In this document: piece after piece, positions 1 to 8,481 of the stretch | Layout of the letters: each line of letters opens with the position of its first letter | How positions within the stretch are numbered: the first letter of the stretch is position 1 | Origin: a bacterium | Lineage (GTDB): Bacteria; Zhuqueibacterota; Zhuqueibacteria; Residuimicrobiales; Residuimicrobiaceae | DNA: 64,000 bases | Assembly (NCBI GenBank): GCA_029565685.1 | Contig: JAKQNR010000019.1 | Location: forward strand, 1 to 64,000 | Reading direction: 5' to 3' | Program-made: the position numbers and the translations under genes | The notes under the pieces: generated by a model | The model's input: only the letters and a program-made list of their open reading frames with translations | Told to the model about the DNA's origin: nothing | Databases searched by the model: none

Positions 1-381
1 TGGATCCGGCTCTGAGGTGTTCAAATCAGGCCCCATGCCGTCCAAAACCAGGTTATAGACATAAACGTCATCGCGCCCATAGATAACCTGCTGGACAGCG
101 CCCGTGCCATCCGGCCAGACGCGGATGATGGGCTTGGGCCCTGTGCCATCTTCCGCTTTCAGAGTCATCACCCAGCCGACATTCTCGATTCGATAATTGG
201 CAAAATAAGTAGCGCCGCGTCTAAAGATGTAGGTCGTATTGTTCCTTACTTTGCCGGCTGATGTGTCGGCGGCGATTATTTCATTGACAAAGCCTTCGGT
301 CGGTTCGATGACTCTATCCGCAAAAGCTACGGTTGCCAGAAGCAACAGGACGAACATTGTAGAAACGAGTAAATATTTCAT
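1..381 (-). CDS. Secreted protein, possibly beta-helix type (partial, 3' end outside window)
   Basis: Reading leftwards from an ATG at 381 gives an open frame of 127 codons running off the window edge. The start is supported by a strong GGAGG ribosome-binding site a few bases upstream. The first ~21 residues form a typical Sec signal peptide (MKYLLVS, then a Leu/Val core ending AFA). The mature part contains a run resembling the start of right-handed beta-helix proteins such as pectate lyases (TYIFRRGATYFANYRIEN, later VYVYNLVLDG), where an attribute is defined, coloured by short beta strands and followed by 'what is found where' phrases. It lies 146 bases downstream of the TonB receptor gene in the same direction, so co-transcription is plausible. 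A polysaccharide-lyase role is inference only; the C-terminal part is missing. Confidence 0.7.
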   Translation of the reverse strand, partial: MKYLLVSTMFVLLLLATVAFADRVIEPTEGFVNEIIAADTSAGKVRNNTTYIFRRGATYFANYRIENVGWVMTLKAEDGTGPKPIIRVWPDGTGAVQQVIYGRDDVYVYNLVLDGMGPDLNTSEPDP

Positions 382-527
382 GACTACCTCCTTTTATATA
401 AAGGATTATTGGTCGTGAACCAGCCGCTCTGTGCGGTCTATGTTTTTAAGAACACATCATTCTCTTCCTCACTAGCCTTAATTATCAAAGGATCATCAGG
501 CCATTCACCTCCTTCCAGCCATTTATT

Positions 528-3455
528 CTAAAAGGTTAAGCGAACGCCGAGATCCCCCAGAATTCCGGTTCTCACTCCACCTTGATCCAAGTGCTTGAAA
601 TCATAAAAATTGCCTTCAATAATATTGGTGAGGTTATTGACGTTCAGAAAGACCGAAACATTATCCGTAACCTGCTGCTTCAGCACCAGATCCCAGCGGC
701 TGTAGCTCTTGCGATAGACATCAAGATAATCGAATGTGCTGATGCCTTCCAGGAAAGGCCCTTGGAAATAAACAGACAAGCGGCCGGAAAATCCTCCGAG
801 ATCATAGCCGATGGCGACATTGCCGACGTAATTTACTTGACCATAAAGCTCTCTTTTGGTAAAGTAATACTTCGGCAGAGAGACAGGGGGAAATTTGCCT
901 GGGACCGTAACCAATTTAAAACGCGGGTAATTTGTTTCAGAGCGAATTCTAGCATAATTGGCATTCAGTACAATATTACGGAACAGACCGGGTAGAAAGC
1001 TGAGGTTGGTTTGCAGGTCGATTTCAAAACCCCATACCTTGGTACCGTCGGTATTCACCGGCATATCCATCACAAATCCTCGATAAGGTCCGTATTCCCG
1101 CGGCAGCCCCAAACTATCGGCCTGTTGCGCATTCAGAATCGTGATATCATTCAACCAATAAAAGATATCGTCGATTTCCTTGTAAAATCCGGCAACAGTC
1201 AACAGACCGTATTTCGTGGAATAAAAAGACATATTGGCATCATAGTTCCAGGCCTGTGCTGTATGAAGATTCGGATTGCGTTGCTCGATCTCCTGATCGT
1301 GATAGCTGACCACCAATGCCGGCAAACGCATTTGATAATCGGGACGAGAAAGGGTTTTAGTGGCTGCCAGACGCATATCCCACCAGCGCAAAGGTTTAAA
1401 ACGTAAGTGAAAATTGGGCAGCCATTGACGGTCGATGAACGTCGCGGTGGTGTCGATGATGTCGCAGAATTGGCTCTCCAAGAAACCGTTGATGTTGGGA
1501 GCAAACTTGGCTTTGTATTCGTTATTTTCCTCTTCATAGCGGGCGCCGGCGATCACCGTAACAAGTTGCCCGAAATTGAGCTTGGTCATCAAGTAGCCTG
1601 CATTCACCCGTTCGTCGACCCTATACTTGTCACGATTGCAAGCGAGCTCGTATACATATTCATAGTTGACCTTGTTGGCGCTGATGCCGTTTTTATTCAT
1701 GTTGTACCATTCGCGCACCAATTGCTCATCGATGACCGGATAGAGCAGGTAATCCTTATTGATGGTCATGGAAGGATACGGCGGACCCTTCAAGTAATCC
1801 ATCAAGGTGCCGTTCCATCCATTAGGCCAGAGCGAATTCGCCCAGTCTTTGGGAACCACTTCGCCGTTTTCATTCAAAGTGTTTTGCTGGGTATACCGAA
1901 TCCAGTAAGGGGCGCGCCAATAGTCGCTGTTGCGATGACGAGTTTTGTCGCGATATTTATAGCCTGCCTTAAGATGACCGGCGAGAAACCGACCAAGACT
2001 GAAAGGCCGTTCAATATCCAATTTAGCGACCAGGTTGCGTTCATCGCTCTCATTGTCGAAAAAATAGGCATCGTATAATCCGGCCATCGAAAAATTATTC
2101 CAAGCATAGGGTATAAGGTACTTGCCCGGCATCTTCAAGGTGTCGATACTGCCGATAATCTTCATGCCCGACTTGGAAGAACCGGTTTCATCAAAGTGAA
2201 TGACGTGATTAAATGGCACATCGTTTTTTGTATAAGCATGCGCCACAGCCCACCCTATCTTATATCCCTTGAAATAGTTTTGCCCAATGAGAGAATTATT
2301 GAATGTATAAATTTCATTGTCTACAGCTTGAGGATCGTATTCGACCATGCTTCCGGAAGCGGCGAATGATTTGTTGGTAGTAAACAGGTTACGGGAGGTT
2401 TGATTGTATATGTTGACAAATTTGATATTGCCCTTATCGGGCGTGTCCAGGTCAAAGGTGAGTTCGCCGCCGTATCTGGTTCGTTTCTCAGAAGTATAGC
2501 CGAGCCTAAGACCGGCGATGCGATAATCTTTGTTGGCTGGAATAGACCAACTGTCCACGAACGACTCGGAACTGCGATCACGCTTTTCGGAGTAGGCGGA
2601 TGCCTGCAGTCCCAGCTTTTTGCCGAAAAAACGGCTGCTGTATCTGCCCACAATATTGTGCTGGTCATAAGATTTGGTCAAACCGTTATAAGAACCGGTA
2701 AAATCCATACGAACTCTACGTTCCTCACGCGCTTTGCCGGTGACAAGGTTGACCGTGCCGGCGATTGCGTCGGCATCCAAATCGGAAGTCAGCGCTTTAT
2801 ATAATTCGATCCCAGCCAATCCATCTTGAGAGATCACACTCAGGTCAATTTCACGATTCTCACTGTTGGTTGCCGGAATCTCGATGCCGTTAAGCGTAAT
2901 GACGGCGAATTTCGCATCCAAACCGCGGATAAAAACCTTTTGCGCTTCCCCCCCATCACGTCTCAACGCCACCCCAGGAAGGCGAGCGACGGATTCGGCT
3001 GCGTTGGCATCGGGCAACTCTTGAATCTTTTCTTCGGCGACAACATTAACAATTTGGTCAGAATTTATTTGCTGGTTGATCGCTGCCACTTGTCCTTCGC
3101 GCTGCGCCGTAATGGTGACGGCATCTTTGAATTGAACCACGCTTAATCTCAGGGCAATGTCTTTTTTAGTTGTCTCTCCCTCATTGACAACAATTGGAAT
3201 TCGCGCGGTCTGATAACCGACATAAGAAACCACCAGAGTGTATTCCCCCTCCGGCACGTTTAATATGCGATAAACGCCGTTTAAATCGGAAGTGATGCCT
3301 ATCGCCGTACCTCTTAACATCACGTTGGCGCCCGGCAAAAAATCCCCTGTAGCGGCATCTATCACCTTGCCTTCAATTTGGCCGCTATAAGCAGCTGCCA
3401 AAGGCAGTGCGATACCGATCAGAAGAATCATTAGTCCAAAGCTAGCCTTGCGCAT
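528..3455 (-). CDS. TonB-dependent outer-membrane receptor with N-terminal carboxypeptidase-regulatory-like domain
   Basis: A 975-residue outer-membrane active transporter. After a signal peptide (residues 1-22, ending LAAAY) comes a carboxypeptidase-D regulatory-like beta-sandwich (about 25-110; GQIEGKVIDAATGDFLPGAN), then the plug domain (about 115-240; LPGVALRRDGGEAQKVFIRG, ending in DADAIAGTVNLVTG), then a long 22-strand-type barrel. The protein ends in Phe (GVRLTF), the usual outer-membrane assembly signal. The start is preceded by AGAGAGGA. This plug type is the one found in large TonB receptors for glycans or peptides. There is no SusD-like partner next to it; the downstream gene encodes a secreted protein instead. 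Substrate is unknown, but the surrounding genes point to oligosaccharides. Confidence 0.93.
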   Translation of the reverse strand: MRKASFGLMILLIGIALPLAAAYSGQIEGKVIDAATGDFLPGANVMLRGTAIGITSDLNGVYRILNVPEGEYTLVVSYVGYQTARIPIVVNEGETTKKDIALRLSVVQFKDAVTITAQREGQVAAINQQINSDQIVNVVAEEKIQELPDANAAESVARLPGVALRRDGGEAQKVFIRGLDAKFAVITLNGIEIPATNSENREIDLSVISQDGLAGIELYKALTSDLDADAIAGTVNLVTGKAREERRVRMDFTGSYNGLTKSYDQHNIVGRYSSRFFGKKLGLQASAYSEKRDRSSESFVDSWSIPANKDYRIAGLRLGYTSEKRTRYGGELTFDLDTPDKGNIKFVNIYNQTSRNLFTTNKSFAASGSMVEYDPQAVDNEIYTFNNSLIGQNYFKGYKIGWAVAHAYTKNDVPFNHVIHFDETGSSKSGMKIIGSIDTLKMPGKYLIPYAWNNFSMAGLYDAYFFDNESDERNLVAKLDIERPFSLGRFLAGHLKAGYKYRDKTRHRNSDYWRAPYWIRYTQQNTLNENGEVVPKDWANSLWPNGWNGTLMDYLKGPPYPSMTINKDYLLYPVIDEQLVREWYNMNKNGISANKVNYEYVYELACNRDKYRVDERVNAGYLMTKLNFGQLVTVIAGARYEEENNEYKAKFAPNINGFLESQFCDIIDTTATFIDRQWLPNFHLRFKPLRWWDMRLAATKTLSRPDYQMRLPALVVSYHDQEIEQRNPNLHTAQAWNYDANMSFYSTKYGLLTVAGFYKEIDDIFYWLNDITILNAQQADSLGLPREYGPYRGFVMDMPVNTDGTKVWGFEIDLQTNLSFLPGLFRNIVLNANYARIRSETNYPRFKLVTVPGKFPPVSLPKYYFTKRELYGQVNYVGNVAIGYDLGGFSGRLSVYFQGPFLEGISTFDYLDVYRKSYSRWDLVLKQQVTDNVSVFLNVNNLTNIIEGNFYDFKHLDQGGVRTGILGDLGVRLTF

Positions 3456-4070
3456 AAAATCCTCTCTTGGTTTGCTTTTAAGTTAAATTATTTCCTGATA
3501 TTGCAGCCCTTTATGAATACCACTCATGGCAAACAAAGTTGCATCATTCGTGGTTTACTCAAAATCGAATTGATACACCGAACGACTCTTGATAGAAGTT
3601 TAATCAGGCTGACCCAATAAAGGGTTGTGTGAAAACAGTGTTGAATTGTCAAGCACTTACTGGCCCACAAACAGAAGCCCCGTAGAGCACCTTGGAGGAA
3701 AGATATAATCTCATTCAGCGAGAGAGCTTACAAACCTCTGGATTAAATATTTTTAATCCCACACTGATCCGAGGTCTAAACTCCGATGCAGCTATTTTTC
3801 AGCAGAAATGTAGGCAGCCCGGCAATGAAAATCAAGAAAAATGAAGAAAATATTTATAGATTAGCTTAGATTAGATTAGAGTCGAGGCGGGATCGCAGCT
3901 GAAAGGCATTTCTTATAACATATTGGAAAATAAAATGGCTAGGCCATTCCTTCGTTCTTTTAACGGTTCAAGAAAAACCGACGTTTGTAACTCAAATATT
4001 GTTGCTTGTTTTATTAAAAATTACTTTTATATTAGCCAATAAAAAAACGTCTACTTTTCAAGGAATGAAT
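3456..4070. promoter_or_regulatory. Divergent intergenic region without genes
   Basis: These 615 bases separate the divergently transcribed TonB receptor and Gfo/Idh genes, so they should carry both promoters. I see no convincing open frame. It is AT-richer than the flanking genes. Around 3855-3882 there is a short cluster of TTAGA repeats (TAGATTAGCTTAGATTAGAT). No clear operator palindrome was recognised. Confidence 0.4.
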
Positions 4071-5318
4071 ATGGCATCCACTATGAATCACATGGCCTTC
4101 AAGGGCAACCAGTTTCCCATTGCACGCCGAGATTTCATTAAATATGCGACTGCAGTGGGGCTACTGACCAGCGTTCCCGAAGGCACCTCTGCTCAACCAC
4201 GGCCGAACCAGGATAAAAAAATCAGGATCGGCATAGTCGGCGGCGGCTTTGGCCGGGGCTTTCAATTCCATGAACACCCGCAATGCATCGTCGCCGCGGT
4301 CAGCGATCTTCGTCCCGAACGCCGGAAAGCGCTGATGGAGACCTATCGTTGCGGCGCCTCCTACCCTTCCCTCGAGGAGATGGTCAAAGATCCTGCCATC
4401 GACGCCATCGGGGTATTCACCGAGGGACCCAATCACCTCCGTCACGTCAAGTTGGTGATGGAACACGGCAAACACGCGCTCTGCGCGGTTCCGGCCTGCT
4501 GGGGATCGGTCGATGAAGCGGAAGAACTGCTCCACCTGGTCAAAAAAACCGGTTTGATCTACATGATGGCTGAGACCAGCTATTATCAACAATTCACCAT
4601 ATCGGTGCGGAATTTCTACCAACAGGGGCTGTTCGGCGACCTGTTCTATTGCGAATCCGAATACCAGCATGACGGTCTGGAAAATCTCTATTTCGAAAAC
4701 GGCAAACGAACCTGGCGCTATGGTTTGGCGCCCATGCATTACCCGACCCACTGCACCGCGCACCTGATCGGCGTGACCGGAGAACGCCTCACCCAGGTCA
4801 GTTGCATAGGCTGGGGCGACGACAGCCCCTTTCTCAAGGACAACACGGACCACAATCCGTTTCACAATGAAAGCGCGTTTTTTAAAACCAACCGCGGCCA
4901 TTCTTTCCGCGTCAACGTCTGGTGGAAGGGCGCTCACCTGGGCGGCGAACGAGCCAGTTGGATCGGTACAAAAATGAGCTTTTACGCGCAGAACGGCCGA
5001 AGCGGGCCCGCTGTGGTGAAAAAAAGCACACAGTTGGGCGCCGATGATGCGGGATTTGTCCAGAGCAAAGCCACGTTGGAGCCGTACGAACAGCCGGACT
5101 GGTGGGCGACGGATATGTTGCCGCAGCCGCTGCGCCATAAAAGCGGGCATGAAGGTTCGCACACCTTTCTCACCCACGAGTTTATCGATGCAGTGATCAA
5201 TGAACGCAAGCCGGCGGTGGACATTTACGAGGCCTTGGCCTATACGGTTCCGGGGATCATCGCCCATCAGTCCGCGCTCCAGGGCGGCAAACTGCTGAAA
5301 ATCCCTCAATTCGATTGA
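4071..5318 (+). CDS. Tat-exported Gfo/Idh/MocA-family oxidoreductase-like protein
   Basis: 415 residues from the ATG at 4071, chosen because AAGGA lies six bases upstream; in-frame starts further upstream lack one. The N terminus holds a twin-arginine export signal (ARRDFIKYATAVGLL) and a cleavage region near TSAQP. The Rossmann motif is IGIVGGGFGRGF. The helix that carries the catalytic Glu-Lys-Pro in classical dehydrogenases reads ALCAVPACW here, so the Lys is missing. A His-rich stretch (MHYPTHCTAHLIG) follows in the C-terminal domain. In the related family GH109 such proteins are NAD-dependent glycosidases rather than dehydrogenases, so a glycoside-cleaving role is possible here. It is followed 27 bases later by the UroD-like gene; the same gene order recurs at 27.9-30.3 kb. 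Confidence 0.88.
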   Translation: MASTMNHMAFKGNQFPIARRDFIKYATAVGLLTSVPEGTSAQPRPNQDKKIRIGIVGGGFGRGFQFHEHPQCIVAAVSDLRPERRKALMETYRCGASYPSLEEMVKDPAIDAIGVFTEGPNHLRHVKLVMEHGKHALCAVPACWGSVDEAEELLHLVKKTGLIYMMAETSYYQQFTISVRNFYQQGLFGDLFYCESEYQHDGLENLYFENGKRTWRYGLAPMHYPTHCTAHLIGVTGERLTQVSCIGWGDDSPFLKDNTDHNPFHNESAFFKTNRGHSFRVNVWWKGAHLGGERASWIGTKMSFYAQNGRSGPAVVKKSTQLGADDAGFVQSKATLEPYEQPDWWATDMLPQPLRHKSGHEGSHTFLTHEFIDAVINERKPAVDIYEALAYTVPGIIAHQSALQGGKLLKIPQFD

Positions 5319-5345
5319 TTCTTTGCGGATCGAAAAGGAATGCCC

Positions 5346-6506
5346 ATGACCAGCCGAGAACGGCTGCTCGCTGCCGTGAATCATCGCACACCCGATCGCC
5401 CGGCCATTGACCTGGCCTCCACGCAGGTCACCGGCATCTCCATCCTCGCCTATCAGCGTTTGCGCCGGCATCTGGGGTGGCCCGATTTGCCGCTCAAAGT
5501 GAGCGACGCCGTACAGCAAATCTGCATCCCCCACGACGACATCCTGCAGCGGTTCGGCGTTGACACCCGCGGCTTGTTTCCGGTCACCCATCACACCGAT
5601 TTTCAAGATCATATTGAAAACGATTGTCTGGTGCACGAGGATGAGTGGGGCTTTGGCTACCGGCGTCCGCTGCAGGACGGCCTGTGGTATGATCTCTATC
5701 GCCATCCCCTGGCGCAAAATCCGTTGAGCCGAGAGCTCATCGACAACTATCACGTGCCCCGTGGCGATGAACCCAGACGCATTCAAGGACTGCGGCAGCA
5801 GGCGCTTAAATGGCGGGAGCAGCAGTTCGCAGTGGTGCTTAAAAGCGCTTGCGCCGGCCTTCTCGAGATGATGATCCGGGTGCGCGGCATGGAAAACGCG
5901 TTGACCGATCTGCTGCTGGATCCGAAGAACAGCGGCCGGCTCCTGGACAGAATTCTGCAGCATAAATTGGCCTATTGGAAGATGGCGTTGACGGAGTTGG
6001 GCGACACCGTGGATGTGGTGGCGGAAGGAGATGACTTTGGCACTCAGAGTTCGCAACTGATCTCACTTGCAACCTGGCGGGAACTCATCAAACCCCGCCA
6101 GGCGCTGTTGATTCAATCCATCCGCTCCCTGGCGCCGCAGGCGAAAATCTTTTTCCACTCCTGCGGCAACATCAGAGAATTTCTGCCTGAATTCATCGAC
6201 ATGGGCATCGACATCATCAATCCGGTCCATATCACCGCTGCCGGAATGGACCCCCTCTCCTTAAAACAGGAATTCGGCCGTGATCTGGTGTTCTGGGGCG
6301 GCGGCGTTGACACACAGACCACCCTGCCCAAAGGCACTGCGGAACAGGTGGCGGAGGAGGTCATGCGGAATATCGAGATTCTAGGAAAAGACGGCGGATA
6401 TGTTTTCAACACCATCCATAACATACAGGCGGACGTGCCGCCGGAAAACATCCTCGCCATGTACGCAGCGGTTTTGCGGCAAGTAATCCCGTATTCTAAA
6501 ATGTGA
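5346..6506 (+). CDS. Uroporphyrinogen-decarboxylase-family (MtaA/UroD-like) protein, copy 1
   Basis: 386 residues; the ATG at 5346 has AAAAGGA at good distance and gives the family's usual beginning MTSRERLLAA. The fold is the UroD/cobalamin methyltransferase TIM barrel. The motif FFHSCGNI (His271, Cys273) matches the first two zinc ligands of MtaA-type methyltransferases, but the position of the third, a Cys near the C terminus, reads NTIHNIQ (His358), so the classical His-Cys-Cys set is incomplete. It has none of the hallmarks of a haem-pathway HemE and no haem genes lie nearby. No signal peptide is visible, so it is cytoplasmic. Its partner is the preceding Tat-exported Gfo/Idh gene. True substrate unknown. 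Confidence 0.85.
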   Translation: MTSRERLLAAVNHRTPDRPAIDLASTQVTGISILAYQRLRRHLGWPDLPLKVSDAVQQICIPHDDILQRFGVDTRGLFPVTHHTDFQDHIENDCLVHEDEWGFGYRRPLQDGLWYDLYRHPLAQNPLSRELIDNYHVPRGDEPRRIQGLRQQALKWREQQFAVVLKSACAGLLEMMIRVRGMENALTDLLLDPKNSGRLLDRILQHKLAYWKMALTELGDTVDVVAEGDDFGTQSSQLISLATWRELIKPRQALLIQSIRSLAPQAKIFFHSCGNIREFLPEFIDMGIDIINPVHITAAGMDPLSLKQEFGRDLVFWGGGVDTQTTLPKGTAEQVAEEVMRNIEILGKDGGYVFNTIHNIQADVPPENILAMYAAVLRQVIPYSKM

Positions 6507-6832
6507 AAGGCCGTTGCGCTGGAGGATGAACCTGCCGACGAATAGCACTTATTCCTTTCACAGGTTCAGTTCGTCGATAGATCCTTCGGCGCTCAAAATC
6601 CGCAGACAGATGCCGCAATACATTGCCTTGCGCCTCAGGATGGCAAAATGGTTCATGCGGCCATTCATTATTTTAAGGCTCTAGTGCGGCTCGGCAAAAT
6701 AATTCGAAAAAAACAGAGCCATGCATCGAGTACAATCACTGAATGGCCGGTAAGACAACAGAGGCCGGCGTTGCAAAAGATCGATTTTCGTTTCACAGCC
6801 GGCCCTTCACCTTCTCAAGAACAGGAGCAAGC
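6507..6832 (+). other. Non-coding gap with a possible RNA pseudoknot
   Basis: This 326-base gap holds no convincing gene. Just after the UroD-like stop codon two complementary pairs interleave: GAACCTG (6528-6534) with CAGGTTC (6561-6567), and CGACGAA (6536-6542) with TTCGTCG (6570-6576). That a-b-a'-b' order is the geometry of an H-type pseudoknot. It has no U-tract, so it is not an ordinary terminator. AGGAGC at the right end is the ribosome-binding site of the next gene. Confidence 0.35.
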
Positions 6833-8422
6833 ATGGGCCTTTTGAAAACGCAATTCCCTTCCCTAGATCGGTCTGGTTTGTTGCACCTCTTGACCACCGC
6901 GCTTCGCCTGCTGGTGGGTTGGCATTTTCTTTACGAAGGTCTGGCCAAAGCCTTGATGCCGAATTGGTCTGCTGCGGGCTACCTGATGTCGTCCCATTGG
7001 CTGCTGGCAGACTTTTTTCACTGGATCGCCGCGCATCCGAGTATCCTCAAGGCGGTCAATGTCATCAACATTTATGGCTTGATTCTCATCGGCCTGCTGT
7101 TGATCCTCGGTGTCCTCATCCGTCCGGCGGCGATCCTCGGCGCCGGATTGATCGTCCTCTATTACATTGCTAATCCGCCGCTGGCGGGATTTCTCGGCGA
7201 AGCGACCGGAGAGGGTCACTACCTGATCATCAACAAAAACCTGATCGAATGGGCGCTGCTGATCTTTTTCGCCGTTCTGCCCAGTGCAGCGGGGTACGGC
7301 ATCGACCGGCTGCTCCAGCAGCGCCGGTCAAAATCTCAGGCTGCGGCCGCCCCGGATTACAGCAAGCGGGAAACGCTGAAGAATCTTGTCGGTGTGCCGG
7401 TGCTGGGCGCTCTGGGCTTGGCTGTGCTGCAGAAACGCAAGTGGGAGAGCTTTGAAGAAGAACACCTGGTCAGCGAAAAAAGCCGGCTTAACGCAGCGAC
7501 CGGCGCCAGTACGCGCGGTCTGTACTTCGCCTCCTTGCAGGAGCTGAAAAGCAAAGTGCCGTGCGGCAAACTCGGCAACCTGAAGGTCAGCCGGTTGATC
7601 TGCGGCGGCAATCTGATCAGCGGCTATTCGCACTCCCGTGATCTGCTCTACGTCTCGCCCCTGGTCAAGGGTTATTTTACCGATGACAAAGTGATCGAAA
7701 CCCTGAACTTGTGCGAAGCCTGCGGCATCAACACCGCCATCATCCGCGTGGACAACAACACTTTGCGGCTTATCAAAAAGTACCGCCATCGCGGAGGCCG
7801 AATGCATTGGATCGCTCAGTGCAAGATCACGGAGGAAGATTATACCTCCGATGTGAACGCCGCGGTCGATCACGGCGCCGTGGGCGCTTACCTGCACGGC
7901 GGCGTTTGCGATGAGATGGTGGCTGCCGGGAAATTGGAGCTTTTGGCGCGAGCCCTGGATCACATCAAAACACGCGGAGTGCTGGCGGGTATGGCCGCGC
8001 ATCAACTGCAGGTGATCGTTGCCGCGGAGCGGGTCGGATTGAACCCTGATTTTTATATGAAAACCCTGAACAGCGGCAATTACTGGACCGCAGGACCCAA
8101 ACTGCCGAAACCGGATCACTGGGTGCCTGAGCCCCACCGCGTCATTGAGCCTGAACTGCTGGATCCTGATCAGGACAATATCTGGGAGGTGACTCCGCGG
8201 CAAACCATCGAGTTCATGAAGAGTGTGAAAAAACCCTGGATCGCGTACAAAGTGTTAGGGGCGGGCGCAATCCATCCGAGAGAGGGTTTGCCCTATGTGT
8301 TCGAAAACGGCGCGGATTTCGCCTGCGTCGGCATGTTCGATTTTCAGGTCGTAGAGGACGCCAATATCACGGTGGAGGCGCTGAATAGGTTTGTAGAACG
8401 GAAAAGGACCTGGATGGCGTAG
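6833..8422 (+). CDS. DoxX-like membrane domain fused to aldo/keto-reductase-like TIM-barrel domain
   Basis: 529 residues from the ATG at 6833 (AGGAGC five bases upstream). Residues ~15-160 are a DoxX/terminal-quinol-oxidase-subunit-like domain with four hydrophobic helices (TALRLLVGWHFLYEGLAKAL; GLILIGLLLILGVL; ILGAGLIVLYYIA; EWALLIFFAVLP). A charged linker leads to KRETLKNLVGVPVLGALGLA, which looks like a former Tat-type anchor (KR instead of RR). The rest (about 240-529) resembles aldo/keto reductase-type barrels (LKVSRLICGGNLISGYSHS, GAVGAYLHGGVCD, AYKVLGAGAIHP). The fusion suggests that a stand-alone Tat-anchored protein was joined to a DoxX subunit. Redox function is inference. It closes the plus-strand group and is followed by a strong terminator. 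Confidence 0.8.
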   Translation: MGLLKTQFPSLDRSGLLHLLTTALRLLVGWHFLYEGLAKALMPNWSAAGYLMSSHWLLADFFHWIAAHPSILKAVNVINIYGLILIGLLLILGVLIRPAAILGAGLIVLYYIANPPLAGFLGEATGEGHYLIINKNLIEWALLIFFAVLPSAAGYGIDRLLQQRRSKSQAAAAPDYSKRETLKNLVGVPVLGALGLAVLQKRKWESFEEEHLVSEKSRLNAATGASTRGLYFASLQELKSKVPCGKLGNLKVSRLICGGNLISGYSHSRDLLYVSPLVKGYFTDDKVIETLNLCEACGINTAIIRVDNNTLRLIKKYRHRGGRMHWIAQCKITEEDYTSDVNAAVDHGAVGAYLHGGVCDEMVAAGKLELLARALDHIKTRGVLAGMAAHQLQVIVAAERVGLNPDFYMKTLNSGNYWTAGPKLPKPDHWVPEPHRVIEPELLDPDQDNIWEVTPRQTIEFMKSVKKPWIAYKVLGAGAIHPREGLPYVFENGADFACVGMFDFQVVEDANITVEALNRFVERKRTWMA

Positions 8423-8443
8423 CAACGGCAGGGATGAAACAGT

Positions 8444-8477
8444 GCGGCGGGCTTGATCAAGGCTCGCCGTTTTTTTA
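8444..8477 (+). terminator. Rho-independent terminator after the DoxX fusion gene
   Basis: A GC-rich hairpin (CGGCGGGCTTG / CAAGGCTCGCCG, with GATC in or near the loop and one bulged G on each side) is followed immediately by seven T residues on the plus strand. It sits between two convergent genes. Confidence 0.8.
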
Positions 8478-8481
8478 CAGC

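Noticed and set aside
4161-6056. A 631-codon open frame on the minus strand opposite the Gfo/Idh and UroD-like genes
   Set aside because: It is the antisense of two well-supported genes, shows no family motif and spans their junction; long antisense frames are expected in GC-rich genes.
5346-6506. Calling this gene hemE (haem biosynthesis)
   Set aside because: The HSCG motif and the gene's company with a Gfo/Idh gene fit the MtaA/UroD-like group; no haem genes are nearby and a second divergent copy exists.
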